Origin: Rhodospirillales bacterium
GTDB lineage: Bacteria > Pseudomonadota > Alphaproteobacteria > Rhodospirillales > JASLLV01
Assembly (NCBI GenBank): GCA_030754475.1
Contig: JASMAE010000336.1
Span: 1 to 17,809 of the forward strand
DNA length: 17,809 nt
Reading direction: 5' to 3'
The position numbers were made by a program, and so were the translations under genes. This document shows positions 5,707 to 13,558 of the stretch, piece by piece (position 1 is the stretch's first letter; each line of letters begins with the position of its first letter). The notes beneath the pieces are model-generated. The model had not been told where the DNA came from and searched no databases. It worked only from the letters and a program-made list of their open reading frames with translations.

Positions 5707-7526
5707 GGACGCACCTTCGAGGCATAGCCGCGCGGCGTGTAGATCCGCGTCGCGCGGGCTTGCGTGATGGTGCGCGTTTGCGCGCTTCCGACGATGACTG
5801 TGGTGGTCATGTCGACGGTGTCCGGCCAAAGCGAGTCGAGCGCGACGATGCGAACGTCCTCGCCGGCGCGGCCGAGGTTTCGGGCAAGCACCACCGGGGT
5901 CTCGGGCGGGCGGCGTCCGAGAAGGATGTCGCGCGCTGCCAGCAACGGACGCTTTCGCACCTTCGACGCGGGGTTGAAAAGGACCACGACGAAGTCCCCT
6001 ACCGCCGCGGCCCTCAGCCGTCGCTCGATCTCCACCCAGGGCGTCAACAGATCCGAAAGCGAGATGGCGCAGAAGTCGTGCCCCAACGGCGCGCCGGCGC
6101 GCGCGGCGGCCGCTTGCAGGGCGGATACGCCGGGAACGACGGTCACGGCGAGGCGGTGCCATTCCGGTTTGCGGGCGCGCTCGATCTCCTCGAAAACGAG
6201 GGTCGCAAGCGCGTAGATGCCGGGATCGCCCGAGCTTACCAGGGCCACGGCGCGCCCCCGGGCAGCAATCCCGAGCGCTGTTCGCACCCGTTCCGTCTCG
6301 GCGCCGATCGGACTCTCGTGCCTCGCCTTCCCCACGATCGCATCCGCCGCGAGGTCGAGATAGCGCCCGTAGCCCACCACGTCGTCGGCCTCTGCGAGCG
6401 CCCGCGTGGCCTCAGGCGTCCTGCATGCGGCGTCGCCCGGCCCCAATCCGACGACGGCCAGCCGGCCGCGGGCACGCCCCGCCGCCTCCACGTCGATGTC
6501 GTTCTCGGCGCGTGCGAGCGCGAACGTCACACGCTTGGACCGGATCTTCTCGACAACCAGGCGGCCGGCCGGACCGCAGACCGCGAGAGCGGCCCCTTCT
6601 GCGACGCCGTGACAGCTCACTGCCCGGAAGACCGCCTCTGACGGGTTGGCGAGGCGCGGCGTCAGCGCCTCAAGCTGGGCGGCAGAGAAAAAACGCACCG
6701 GCACACCGAACGCCGCGGCGGTCGCGTGAACCGCGTCCTCGTCCTCCTTCAGATCGATCGACGCGACGCACGCGAGTGCGCCCCCGGCAAGCCCCCGCGC
6801 GGCCAAAGTCTCGGTCGCGAGCGCCACCGCTTCTTCGGGCGCCGCGCCGCGCTCGCACCCGAGACCGAGCGCGAGCACGGGCGGGTGCATCACCAGCGTG
6901 CGGTCGTCGCCCGCGACGGCACGTTCCGTGACCACGACGTTGCGCGCGCCGCGCGCAGCGAACGGAGCGTCCGCGCCGCGAAGCCAGGCGCCGTCGCCGG
7001 CCTCGATGCGAAGCCCGACGGATGCGCCCGCCAACAGATCCGCGGCGACCCCCTTGATGGCCTCCGGATTGGCGATACGCCAGCCCGGAGGCGCCTCGTC
7101 GAGGGCGAAGCCGAAGCGGCTGTCGGTCGCCGAGGTGACGGCGGCGATGCCGCCACTGACCGCACTGATCGCGCGGGCGATCCGGTTGGCGCCGGCATGC
7201 GCCCCCAAGACCGGCACGGCGACGCTTCCGTCATCGGCCACCGCCACCACCGGCGGCTCCGCGCCCTTGTCGTCGAGCACGGGCGCCAGCGCGCGAATCA
7301 GAATGCCCGCCGCGCAGACCCCGACGATGGGAGTCCCTGCGCGGAACAAGGCCTGAAGATGCGCACCGGCGTCGTCGAACGCCACGTCGGACGCATCCAC
7401 CCGGCGCCGGAGCCCGTGAAGTCTTGCTTCGGGCAGCGCGCCGACGATGGCGCGTGAGAGCGCGAGCGCGCCGCCGCTAAGCACGACGACGGCCGCCCCG
7501 GACGGAATCGCTTCGGCCCCTCTCAT
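5703..7526 (-). CDS. cobJ: CbiG-CobJ fusion: cobalt-precorrin-5A hydrolase plus precorrin-3B C17-methyltransferase
   Basis: This single 607-aa frame has two enzymes. Residues 1 to about 345 are CbiG: GVCAAGILIRALAPVL (69-84), VVAVADDGSVAVPVLGAHAG (93-112), AAVTSATD (128-135), then a C-terminal CbiG domain beginning LALGLGCERG (218-227) and including IDLKEDE (257-263). Residues 354-607 are CobJ: LAVVGLGPGD (356-365), DDVVGYGRYLDL (381-392), VSSGDPGIYA (430-439), VTVVPGVSALQAAAARAG (461-478) and VVLFNPASK. CobJ methylates C17 and drives ring contraction. CbiG opens the resulting delta-lactone and releases acetaldehyde in the cobalt-early route. The ATG at 7526 overlaps the cobI stop (ATGA). The linker (about 343-354) is short. 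CbiG and CobJ act two steps apart, with CobM in between, and CobM is encoded directly downstream. Confidence 0.95.
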   Translation of the reverse strand: MRGAEAIPSGAAVVVLSGGALALSRAIVGALPEARLHGLRRRVDASDVAFDDAGAHLQALFRAGTPIVGVCAAGILIRALAPVLDDKGAEPPVVAVADDGSVAVPVLGAHAGANRIARAISAVSGGIAAVTSATDSRFGFALDEAPPGWRIANPEAIKGVAADLLAGASVGLRIEAGDGAWLRGADAPFAARGARNVVVTERAVAGDDRTLVMHPPVLALGLGCERGAAPEEAVALATETLAARGLAGGALACVASIDLKEDEDAVHATAAAFGVPVRFFSAAQLEALTPRLANPSEAVFRAVSCHGVAEGAALAVCGPAGRLVVEKIRSKRVTFALARAENDIDVEAAGRARGRLAVVGLGPGDAACRTPEATRALAEADDVVGYGRYLDLAADAIVGKARHESPIGAETERVRTALGIAARGRAVALVSSGDPGIYALATLVFEEIERARKPEWHRLAVTVVPGVSALQAAAARAGAPLGHDFCAISLSDLLTPWVEIERRLRAAAVGDFVVVLFNPASKVRKRPLLAARDILLGRRPPETPVVLARNLGRAGEDVRIVALDSLWPDTVDMTTTVIVGSAQTRTITQARATRIYTPRGYASKVRP

Positions 7527-8227
7527 TCCGACCGGCTCCCGTTTCCCGGCACGACGATCATCGAGAAGTAAGGTGCGCTCGCCCTTCTCACGCGGGCCAG
7601 CGCAAGGACCCGTTGGTTTTCCATGGTGGCCCGCTCAACGTACACGGCCCGGCCCATGAGGCCGAGGCGCTGGATCACGCGCCGCACCTTCGCCAGGTGC
7701 CGTCCCACCTTGACCACGGCCACGGCGTCGCCGGCCCCGAGGCGGGTTTCGAGCTCCGCTTCGGCGAGCGGCGCCGGCACCACGCTCAGCACCTCGCATC
7801 CCCGCACCAGGGGAACGCCGGCCGCCGCGGCCACCGCGCCGAGCGACGACACCCCGGGCACCACGCGCGTCGTGTGCCTCGCGGCGAGGCGCTCGTGGAG
7901 ATAGGCGAACGAGCCGTAGACGAACGGATCGCCCTGGCAAAGAAAGGCCACGTCGCGGCCCGCGTCGAGATGGCGGGCGATCTCGGCCGCGTAGCCGTCG
8001 TAGACCGCCTCGGCCGCCGCAGGCCCCCGGCCAATGGGCGTTCTGACGGCGATCTCGATGCGCCCATCCGGCAAATGGGGGGCGGCGATCGCACGCACCA
8101 TGCTCTCGCCCTCTTCGGTCGCGGAATAGGCGATCACGGGCGCACCCGCCATGATTCGAACCGCCTTCAGCGTGATCAGCTCGGGATCGCCGGGCCCGAC
8201 GCCAATACCGTAGAACACCCCGCTCAT
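7523..8227 (-). CDS. cobI: Precorrin-2 / cobalt-precorrin-2 C20-methyltransferase CobI/CbiL
   Basis: This 234-aa tetrapyrrole methylase begins MSGVFYGIGVGPGDPELITL, with the SAM-binding GVGPGDPE loop at 9-16. It has the CobI-typical YSATEEGESM (34-43), LCQGDPFVYGSF (96-107) and RVVPGVSSLGAVAAAAG (121-137). It makes precorrin-3A or its cobalt form by methylating C20. The ATG at 8227 overlaps the cobL stop (ATGA) and follows a GGG-containing stretch. The longer open frame to 9022 is in the shadow of cobL. The length is normal for CobI. Confidence 0.95.
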   Translation of the reverse strand: MSGVFYGIGVGPGDPELITLKAVRIMAGAPVIAYSATEEGESMVRAIAAPHLPDGRIEIAVRTPIGRGPAAAEAVYDGYAAEIARHLDAGRDVAFLCQGDPFVYGSFAYLHERLAARHTTRVVPGVSSLGAVAAAAGVPLVRGCEVLSVVPAPLAEAELETRLGAGDAVAVVKVGRHLAKVRRVIQRLGLMGRAVYVERATMENQRVLALARVRRASAPYFSMIVVPGNGSRSE

Positions 8228-9432
8228 CCCTTTCGTACCGCGTACTGGGTTACGGGCACGGCCGCCCGCCAAGCCGTGTAGCCGCCCAGCGGCTCGGCCC
8301 GTGAGACGCCGAGTCGGACGAGGCGTCCGCCGTGGCGGGCGTGAAAGGCGAAGACGGCCTGCTCGGCCTCGAGGGTGACGGCGTTGGCGACGAGCCGCCC
8401 GCCCCCGGTGAGCGCCTCCCAGCAGGCCTCGATCAGTCCCGCGTTCGAGGCGCCGCCGCCGACGAACACGGCCTGCGGTTGGGTCGCGATCTCGGTGAAC
8501 GCGGCCGGCGCCTCGCCTGCGACGACCACGAGCCCGGGGACCCCGAGTTGGGCCGCGTTGCGGGCGATGGCAGCACAGCGATCGGCGTTCCTCTCGAGAG
8601 CGAAGGCCGTGGTTCGGGGCTGGGCGCGCATCCATTCGATGGCGACGGCGCCGCTGCCTGCGCCCACGTCCCAGAGCACCTCGCCCGGCAGGGGCGCGAG
8701 CGCGGCGAGGGTGACCGCGCGCACCTCGCGCTTGGTGATCTGGCCGTCGTGCTCGAAGGCATCTTCGGGCAGTCCGGGAACCCGCGACAGCGGGCGCGCA
8801 TGGACGTTCGCGCGCGCCTCGAGCGCGACCGTATTGAGATCGGCGAAGCGACGTCCGCGAAAGCCCTCGGCGCGATCGTCGACGCGCACCTCGTCCGCGC
8901 CCGCCATGCGCTCGAGCACAGTCATCTCGCTTTCGCCGTAACCGTGCCGGCCGAGAACCTCGGCCAACCGTGACGGGGTCTCGCCGTCGCGGCTGAGAAT
9001 CAAGAGCTTCGCGCCCGGGCACAGGCGCAAGAGAACGTCCTCGATCGGTCGGCCGTGAACGGTCACGAGCTCTGTATCCGCGAGCGACCAGCCCATGCGC
9101 GCCGCCGCCAGGCTGAAGGCGCCGGGCGCCGGCACCACGGTCATCTCGCGGGCGTCGAAGTGCCGGGCCAACGCGGACCCGACGCCGAAATGCATGGGAT
9201 CGCCCGAGGCGAGAACCGTCACCCGGCGGCCGCGCAAACGCTGGAGGCGAGCGATGGTCGCGCTGAGCGGCGCCTCCCAGGCCACGCGCTCGGCCCCACA
9301 GGGGGGAATCTTGGCGAGGTGACGCACGCCGCCGACGAGAATCTCGGCGCCTTCGATGAAACGGCGGGCGCGAAGGCCGAGTCCCGAGAGACCGTCCTCG
9401 CCGATCCCGACCACCGCGAGCCAGGGCGTCAC
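8224..9432 (-). CDS. cobL: Precorrin-6Y C5,15-methyltransferase (decarboxylating) CobL, CbiE-CbiT fusion
   Basis: This 402-aa protein has two domains. The CbiE half (about 1-200) starts LAVVGIGEDGLSGLG (5-19) and has VLASGDPMHFGVG (73-85), VVPAPGAFSLAAARMGW (99-115) and LILSRDGETP (144-153). The CbiT half (about 220-400) has PGLPEDAFEHDGQITKREVR (219-238) and the class I SAM motif LWDVGAGSGAVAIEWMR (253-269). It methylates C5 and C15 and decarboxylates the ring-C acetate. Fused CobL is common in proteobacteria. The start is GTG 9432-9430, overlapping the cobH stop (GTGA). The order CbiE then CbiT and the total length match canonical CobL. Confidence 0.96.
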   Translation of the reverse strand: MTPWLAVVGIGEDGLSGLGLRARRFIEGAEILVGGVRHLAKIPPCGAERVAWEAPLSATIARLQRLRGRRVTVLASGDPMHFGVGSALARHFDAREMTVVPAPGAFSLAAARMGWSLADTELVTVHGRPIEDVLLRLCPGAKLLILSRDGETPSRLAEVLGRHGYGESEMTVLERMAGADEVRVDDRAEGFRGRRFADLNTVALEARANVHARPLSRVPGLPEDAFEHDGQITKREVRAVTLAALAPLPGEVLWDVGAGSGAVAIEWMRAQPRTTAFALERNADRCAAIARNAAQLGVPGLVVVAGEAPAAFTEIATQPQAVFVGGGASNAGLIEACWEALTGGGRLVANAVTLEAEQAVFAFHARHGGRLVRLGVSRAEPLGGYTAWRAAVPVTQYAVRKG

Positions 9433-10058
9433 GTCCGGTCTCCGGCAGCGAGCGCGTTAACGACGGCGGCCGCGAGCGCGCTTCCGCCGCGACGACCGCG
9501 AACCGCGATGTAGGGCGGCGCGCCCCCGCACGCGATCAGGGCGTCCTTGGATTCGGCGGCGCCGACGAACCCCACCGGCATCGCGACGACAAGCGCCGGC
9601 GCCGGCGCGCCTTCGTCGAGGAGCTCCAAGAGCCGGAACAACGCCGTCGGCGCGGCGCCAATCGCTACCACCGCGCCGTCGAGGTCAGGTTGCCACAAAT
9701 CCACCGCGGCGGCCGATCGCGTGGTTGCGGCCGCGCGCGCCAGGCGCCGGAGCCCCGGCGCCGCGATCGTACAAATCACCCTGTTCCGGGCCGGAAGACA
9801 TGAGATATTGATGCCGGCCCTGGTCATTTCGCCATCGCAGATCACCGCAGCCCCGCGCTTGAGCGCCCGGCGGCCCGCGGACGCGGCGCCCGCGGAGTGG
9901 GCAAGCTGGGCGATCACGTCGGTCATCCCGCAGGCGTGGATCATGCGCACGGCCACGGACGCCATCTCCGCGGGAAGACCGTCCAATTCGGCTTCCGCGC
10001 GGACGCGCTCGAAGGAGAGACGAGTGATCGCCTCGGGATCGCGAAGATACCCGCTCAC
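9429..10058 (-). CDS. cobH: Precorrin-8X / cobalt-precorrin-8 methylmutase CobH/CbiC
   Basis: This 209-aa protein contains the catalytic histidine segment VAVRMIHACGM (36-45; H41, equivalent to the active-site His of CobH), GAAVICDGEMTRAGI (69-83) and MPVGFVGAAESKDAL (159-173). It moves the methyl group from C11 to C12 to give (hydrogeno/cob)yrinate. The start is GTG 10058-10056. A strong Shine-Dalgarno, AAGGAGAG, lies about 9 nt upstream and overlaps the cbiX TAA stop (10073-10075). The tight junction supports a single operon with cbiX. Confidence 0.96.
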   Translation of the reverse strand: MSGYLRDPEAITRLSFERVRAEAELDGLPAEMASVAVRMIHACGMTDVIAQLAHSAGAASAGRRALKRGAAVICDGEMTRAGINISCLPARNRVICTIAAPGLRRLARAAATTRSAAAVDLWQPDLDGAVVAIGAAPTALFRLLELLDEGAPAPALVVAMPVGFVGAAESKDALIACGGAPPYIAVRGRRGGSALAAAVVNALAAGDRT

Positions 10059-10072
10059 GGCACGCGCTCTCC

Positions 10073-11047
10073 TTAGGCGGACGGCTCGCCGTCGGCCGCG
10101 CCGCCGTGATTGTCGCCTGGATGGCCTCGGTGGGCGTGATCGTGGTCGTGCGGATGGTGATGATCATCGTCGGTTCCGACCCCGCGCACGTGATGGTGGT
10201 GGCCGGCCTGCGGCGAACCCAGCGCGTCCTCATAGCCGATGATCTGCTCGCGGTACTTGCACAGACTGCAGTTCATGTGGTCATCGCCGGCGAGTGCGCC
10301 CTGGACGCGATCGACGAAACAATCCAGCACGAAAGGATGGTCGTTCAGATAGGGCGCATTGACGATCTCGATTCCCGGATTGCGTTCCGCCGCCTCGTCG
10401 GCCCAGGCATAGATGCGCTTCACCAGAACGCCCGTGAACAAGAAGTAGGGAAAAACGATGATGCGCGCGAATCCAAGCCGCGCGGCCCGGTTCAAGGCGG
10501 CGTCCACGAGCGGATAAGCGACCCCGCTGTAGGCGACCTCGGCCCAGCCGAACCCCATCCCCTCCCACAGCATGCGCGCGACCTTGGAGACGTTGGAATT
10601 GGCGTCGGAGTCGTTGGTGCCCCGCCCGACGACGAGGAGCAGGGTATCGGCGCGCGCAACGACTTCGGCGCACGCGCGCTCGGCGGATTCGATCCGGGCT
10701 TCGGACGCGCGAAGCAGCTTCGCGTCGATCCCGAGATCGCGCCCCATCAATACCTCAAGCTCGGGGTTGCGCGCGGCGAACGCGTTCACCTCGGACGGAA
10801 CGTCGTTCTTGACGTGGCCGGCGGCGAAAAGCATGCCCGGAAGACAGATAATCCGCTCGGCGCCGCGACCCTTCAACGCCTCCAGCCCGTCGCGGATTAC
10901 CGGACGGGCGAACTCGAGGAACCCGCTATCGACATCGTAATCGGAAAGGCGCTCGCCGAGGAGTTGGCTGAACGCGAGGAACTCTTCGACGGCCTCGACA
11001 TCGCGGCTGCCGTGGCCGCACAGCATTACGGCGTTGTTTCCTGTCAT
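10073..11047 (-). CDS. cbiX: Sirohydrochlorin cobaltochelatase CbiX, long form with Fe-S motif and His-rich tail
   Basis: This 324-aa protein is a two-domain class II chelatase. Metal-binding candidates are H12 in MLCGHGSRD and H78 in PGMLFAAGHVKND. A second half-domain begins LLLVVGRGTNDSDANSN (136-152). Next comes MNCSLCKYR (258-266) with C260-x2-C263, the MxCxxC segment that binds a [4Fe-4S] cluster in long CbiX proteins. The tail from 283 to 314 holds 13 histidines interspersed with Asp and Gly. The enzyme inserts Co2+ into sirohydrochlorin, committing it to the cobalt-early route. The tail probably stores or buffers cobalt or nickel. The start may be ATG 11047 or the internal ATG at residue 8, which has AGGAAA about 10 nt upstream. 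It is the first gene of the operon. Confidence 0.95.
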   Translation of the reverse strand: MTGNNAVMLCGHGSRDVEAVEEFLAFSQLLGERLSDYDVDSGFLEFARPVIRDGLEALKGRGAERIICLPGMLFAAGHVKNDVPSEVNAFAARNPELEVLMGRDLGIDAKLLRASEARIESAERACAEVVARADTLLLVVGRGTNDSDANSNVSKVARMLWEGMGFGWAEVAYSGVAYPLVDAALNRAARLGFARIIVFPYFLFTGVLVKRIYAWADEAAERNPGIEIVNAPYLNDHPFVLDCFVDRVQGALAGDDHMNCSLCKYREQIIGYEDALGSPQAGHHHHVRGVGTDDDHHHPHDHDHAHRGHPGDNHGGAADGEPSA

Positions 11048-11145
11048 GGCGCGTGGTCATTGCCTCCGTGCGTCATAGGACGGCGCGCCACCTCGGTCGC
11101 GGCGCGCGCGACCCGGCCGATGGCGCTCGTTCGTCGCCTGGTCAT
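11044..11145 (-). CDS. Possible 33-codon upstream ORF overlapping the cbiX start (speculative)
   Basis: An ATG at 11145-11143 opens 33 codons rich in Arg, Ala and Thr. They end in a TGA that overlaps the cbiX ATG (ATGA), the same 4-nt overlap used throughout the operon. A GGAGG lies only 2 nt before the ATG, which is too close for efficient initiation. It could be a coupled leader peptide or chance. No homology is recognised. Confidence 0.2.
   Translation of the reverse strand: MTRRRTSAIGRVARAATEVARRPMTHGGNDHAP
11052..11072 (-). repeat. Imperfect 21-nt leader repeat, copy proximal to cbiX
   Basis: This copy matches 11137-11157 at 18 of 21 positions, in direct orientation. On the minus strand each copy contains CGGAGG followed by an ATG (GGAGGCAATGACC here). 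Both lie between the predicted promoter and the cbiX start. Confidence 0.45.
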
Positions 11146-11160
11146 GGCCTCCGGGCGACG
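11132..11160 (-). promoter_or_regulatory. Hairpin and distal 21-nt repeat in the cbiX leader
   Basis: CGTCGCC (11132-11138) and GGCGACG (11154-11160) form a perfect 7-bp stem. Its loop contains the second copy of the leader repeat (11137-11157) and a GGAGG/ATG pair. It would be near the 5' end of the transcript. The B12-box sequences of a cobalamin riboswitch are not seen here. Confidence 0.35.
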
Positions 11161-11171
11161 GCACTGGGCCG

Positions 11172-11201
11172 ACTATAGGCGCAATGAGGGCCGCCTGTCA
11201 G
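11172..11201 (-). promoter_or_regulatory. Predicted sigma70-type promoter of the cbiX-cobM operon
   Basis: On the minus strand, CTGACA (11201-11196) is separated by 18 nt from TATAGT (11177-11172). Each hexamer differs from consensus at one position. Transcription would start near 11165, giving a leader of about 118 nt before the cbiX ATG. This is the best promoter-like sequence between the TPR gene stop and cbiX. Confidence 0.5.
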
Positions 11202-11254
11202 CAACCGACGGGCGCGAAGGGGGCCGGCCTTGCGGAGACGCGCGCCGAAGCGGG

Positions 11255-12418
11255 CTATTGCGCGGTCTCCGTGGCCTGGGACCGGCCGTTCGCCCGCCTT
11301 TCGAGGTCGTCGGCCTCGGCGTCGCGGCACATTTCACGCAGCAACACCGAATAGTTCAGCATCGCCTTGACGACACTCGGATGCCGGGAATCGTACGCGC
11401 TCTCGACAATCTCGAGGGCGCGCCGGAACATCGGTTCGGCCTTGGCGTGGTCTTGACGCTTTTGGTGAAGCAGGGCGAGGTTTCCAAGATCGGTGGCGGT
11501 TCCGGGATGATCGGCGCCCAACGCCGCCTCGTCGATCTTGAGCGCGCGACCGTAGAGCGGCTCGGCCGCGTCGAGATCGCCCTTGGCGTAATGCGCGAGG
11601 GCGAGATTGTTCAGCGCCGCCGCGACATCGGCATGGTCGGGGCCGAGCTTGCCTTCGAGGAGCGCAAGCGCGCGTTGGAAAGCGGCGAGCGCCGTTTTGT
11701 GATCGCCCGCGAGATAAGCCGCCGTTCCCTGTTTCTCCAATTGGGCGGCCAAAAAATCCTCGTCACCTTCGGGTGCGCCGGCCGCGGCTTGGCCGAAAAG
11801 CTCGGCCGCGGCGGCGTACTCGAACTGGGCCATCTCAAGCTCGCCGGCCAGCGCCCGGGCGACGATCGCCGTGCGCGCGCACCTCTCGGCCGCCGTCCTT
11901 CGGTCGCCGCTTTCCTCGGCGCATTTGTCCGCGGCTAGGCATACGAGGTTGACGACGCGGCGGTACTCGCCGTCCTGAAGCGCGTCGCGGGCTTGGACGA
12001 ACAGCGCGGCCGCCGCCGTTTCGTCGATTCCCAGCGCCTGCAACCGGTCCCGGGCTGCGTCGAAGGTGTGCTGGAACTCCACCCATCGGACCTCGATGTC
12101 GGCTGCGGGAATCCGCTTTCCGGCAAGCAAAGTCCGGTACTTCTCGTGCGCGCGCGTCGCCGGGTCCTCGTCGCTCGGCGGCGTCTCACTCTTACTTTTC
12201 GGCTGCGCCCCATCGGCGCGCGCGCCCGCGCGACGACTGCGTCCGAAAACCATTCCGACCAGCGCGCCGGCCAGGGCGAAACCCGCGGCCGTGACCGCGA
12301 GGTTGAGCCATTCTTCAGGCGCATACAGAGACAGCAGATCGCCGCTGCGAACGCGCTCGAAGACGATCTCCAGCTGGGCGAAAATTCCCCGGACTTGCTG
12401 TTGAACGGCGTCTCCCAT
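11255..12418 (-). CDS. Membrane-anchored tetratricopeptide repeat protein
   Basis: This 387-aa protein has one predicted transmembrane segment near its N-terminus (about 38-59, LNLAVTAAGFALAGALVGMVFG). A basic and polar linker (60-90) follows, then a helical region and C-terminal TPRs. The repeats at about 227-368 have the 42-residue kinesin-light-chain-like spacing: ALLEGKLGPDHADVAAALNN, then KIDEAALGADHPGTATDLGN, then EIVESAYDSRHPSVVKAMLN. It is likely a scaffold or interaction protein at the inner membrane, with no enzymatic motif. The ATG at 12418 has GGGGGAAAA about 8 nt upstream. The frame is open to 12769, but that region overlaps cobD on the other strand and looks non-coding. It lies between cobD and cbiX; a role in B12 synthesis is not shown. 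Confidence 0.85.
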   Translation of the reverse strand: MGDAVQQQVRGIFAQLEIVFERVRSGDLLSLYAPEEWLNLAVTAAGFALAGALVGMVFGRSRRAGARADGAQPKSKSETPPSDEDPATRAHEKYRTLLAGKRIPAADIEVRWVEFQHTFDAARDRLQALGIDETAAAALFVQARDALQDGEYRRVVNLVCLAADKCAEESGDRRTAAERCARTAIVARALAGELEMAQFEYAAAAELFGQAAAGAPEGDEDFLAAQLEKQGTAAYLAGDHKTALAAFQRALALLEGKLGPDHADVAAALNNLALAHYAKGDLDAAEPLYGRALKIDEAALGADHPGTATDLGNLALLHQKRQDHAKAEPMFRRALEIVESAYDSRHPSVVKAMLNYSVLLREMCRDAEADDLERRANGRSQATETAQ

Positions 12419-12497
12419 GACGCGTTTTCCCCCAACCCGGTCATAACCTCTGCCTCGGGCGGGAATGATTACATGCGCTTTCGGTCGAGGTAACCGA

Positions 12498-12526
12498 TGG
12501 TGCGACATTGACGGCGGCCCGCACCA
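12498..12526 (+). other. Inverted repeat in the TPR-cobD divergent promoter region
   Basis: TGGTGCG (12498-12504) and CGCACCA (12520-12526) are perfect complements with a 15-nt loop, ending 16 nt before the cobD ATG. They could act as an operator or a leader hairpin. No other feature was recognised in the 124-nt intergenic region. Confidence 0.3.
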
Positions 12527-12542
12527 CAACCATTCTCGGCCC

Positions 12543-13553
12543 ATGTTCACCATCGGCCTTGCCGGCGGGCCGACAGGCTTCGATCCCCTGATCCTGCTCT
12601 TGGCCGCGCTCGTGTTCGAAGCGCTGGTGGGGGAAGCCCGCTTCCTTTTCAGGTTCGTGCCCCATCCCGTGCGCCTCATCGGCGGCGCGGTCGAGTACAT
12701 GGACCGCAAGCTGAACCGCGAGGCGCGGACCGAGATGGATCGCGCCATCCGCGGCGGCATCGTCGTCATGGTCGTCGCGGCCGCGTGCTTCGGCGTCGGC
12801 TCAGCAGTCGCTTGGCTGAGTAGGGTCCATCCCTGGGGAGCGCTGGCCGAGCTTTTGCTGCTCGTCTCCCTCGTGGCCCAGCGGGGGCTTTATGCGCGGG
12901 TGCGCGCCGTCGGCACGGCCCTGGACGGCCCGGGGCTCGAAGCCGGGCGCGCCGCCGTCGCTCACATCGTCGGCCGCGACACCGGCGCGCTCGACGGCCA
13001 CGGCGTCGCGCGCGCGGCCCTCGAATCCTGCGCCGAGAACTTCTGCGACGGGGTGGTCGCGCCGGTCTTCTGGTACGTGTTGTTCGGCTTTCCGGGCCTG
13101 CTCGTCTACAAGGCCGTCAACACCATGGACAGCGTCATCGGCTACCGGACGCCGAGGCACCGGGCCTTCGGATTCGTCGCCGCGCGCACCGACGACATCC
13201 TCAATCTGATCCCGGCGCGGCTCGCCGGTCTGTTTCTCGTGATCGCCGCCGTGTTCACGCCTACGGCATGGCCCGGCGCGGCGCTGGGTGTGATGCTTCG
13301 CGACGCCGGCAAGCATCGCTCGCCCAACGCCGGGTGGACCGAGGGCGCGATGGCCGGTGCCCTCGGCATTGCGCTTGCCGGTCCGCGCAGCCATGGGGGG
13401 CAATCCGAGCCCGATCCGTGGATCGGCGACGGGCGCGCCACGGCGACCGTCCGCGACATCCGCCGCGGGCTCTACGTCTACGCGGTCGGCTGCCTGGTCA
13501 ACGCCGCCTGGGTCGGGGCGCTGGTGGTCGTGCGCCTGGAGATGGCGGGCTGA
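12543..13553 (+). CDS. cobD: Adenosylcobinamide-phosphate synthase CobD/CbiB (membrane protein)
   Basis: This 336-aa integral membrane protein has several hydrophobic stretches (about 14-30, 72-92, 98-112, 183-200, 230-250 and 315-332). The CbiB signature blocks are clear: FVPHPVRLIGGAVEYMDRKL (38-57), ARAALESCAENFCDGVVAPV, VYKAVNTMDSVIGYRTPRH, FGFVAARTDDILNLIPARL and the later 'DAGKHRSPNAGW'. It attaches (R)-1-amino-2-propanol or its phosphate to adenosylcobyric acid at the membrane. The ATG at 12543 places the first helix at the N-terminus. The open frame to 12465 lacks similarity. It is transcribed away from the TPR gene and stands apart from the cbiX operon. Confidence 0.95.
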   Translation: MFTIGLAGGPTGFDPLILLLAALVFEALVGEARFLFRFVPHPVRLIGGAVEYMDRKLNREARTEMDRAIRGGIVVMVVAAACFGVGSAVAWLSRVHPWGALAELLLLVSLVAQRGLYARVRAVGTALDGPGLEAGRAAVAHIVGRDTGALDGHGVARAALESCAENFCDGVVAPVFWYVLFGFPGLLVYKAVNTMDSVIGYRTPRHRAFGFVAARTDDILNLIPARLAGLFLVIAAVFTPTAWPGAALGVMLRDAGKHRSPNAGWTEGAMAGALGIALAGPRSHGGQSEPDPWIGDGRATATVRDIRRGLYVYAVGCLVNAAWVGALVVVRLEMAG

Positions 13554-13558
13554 GCACA

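Noticed and set aside
11048..11254. Cobalamin riboswitch upstream of cbiX
   Set aside because: A CAGTGCC-like string is present on the minus strand, but the B12 box and the conserved core elements could not be found in order.
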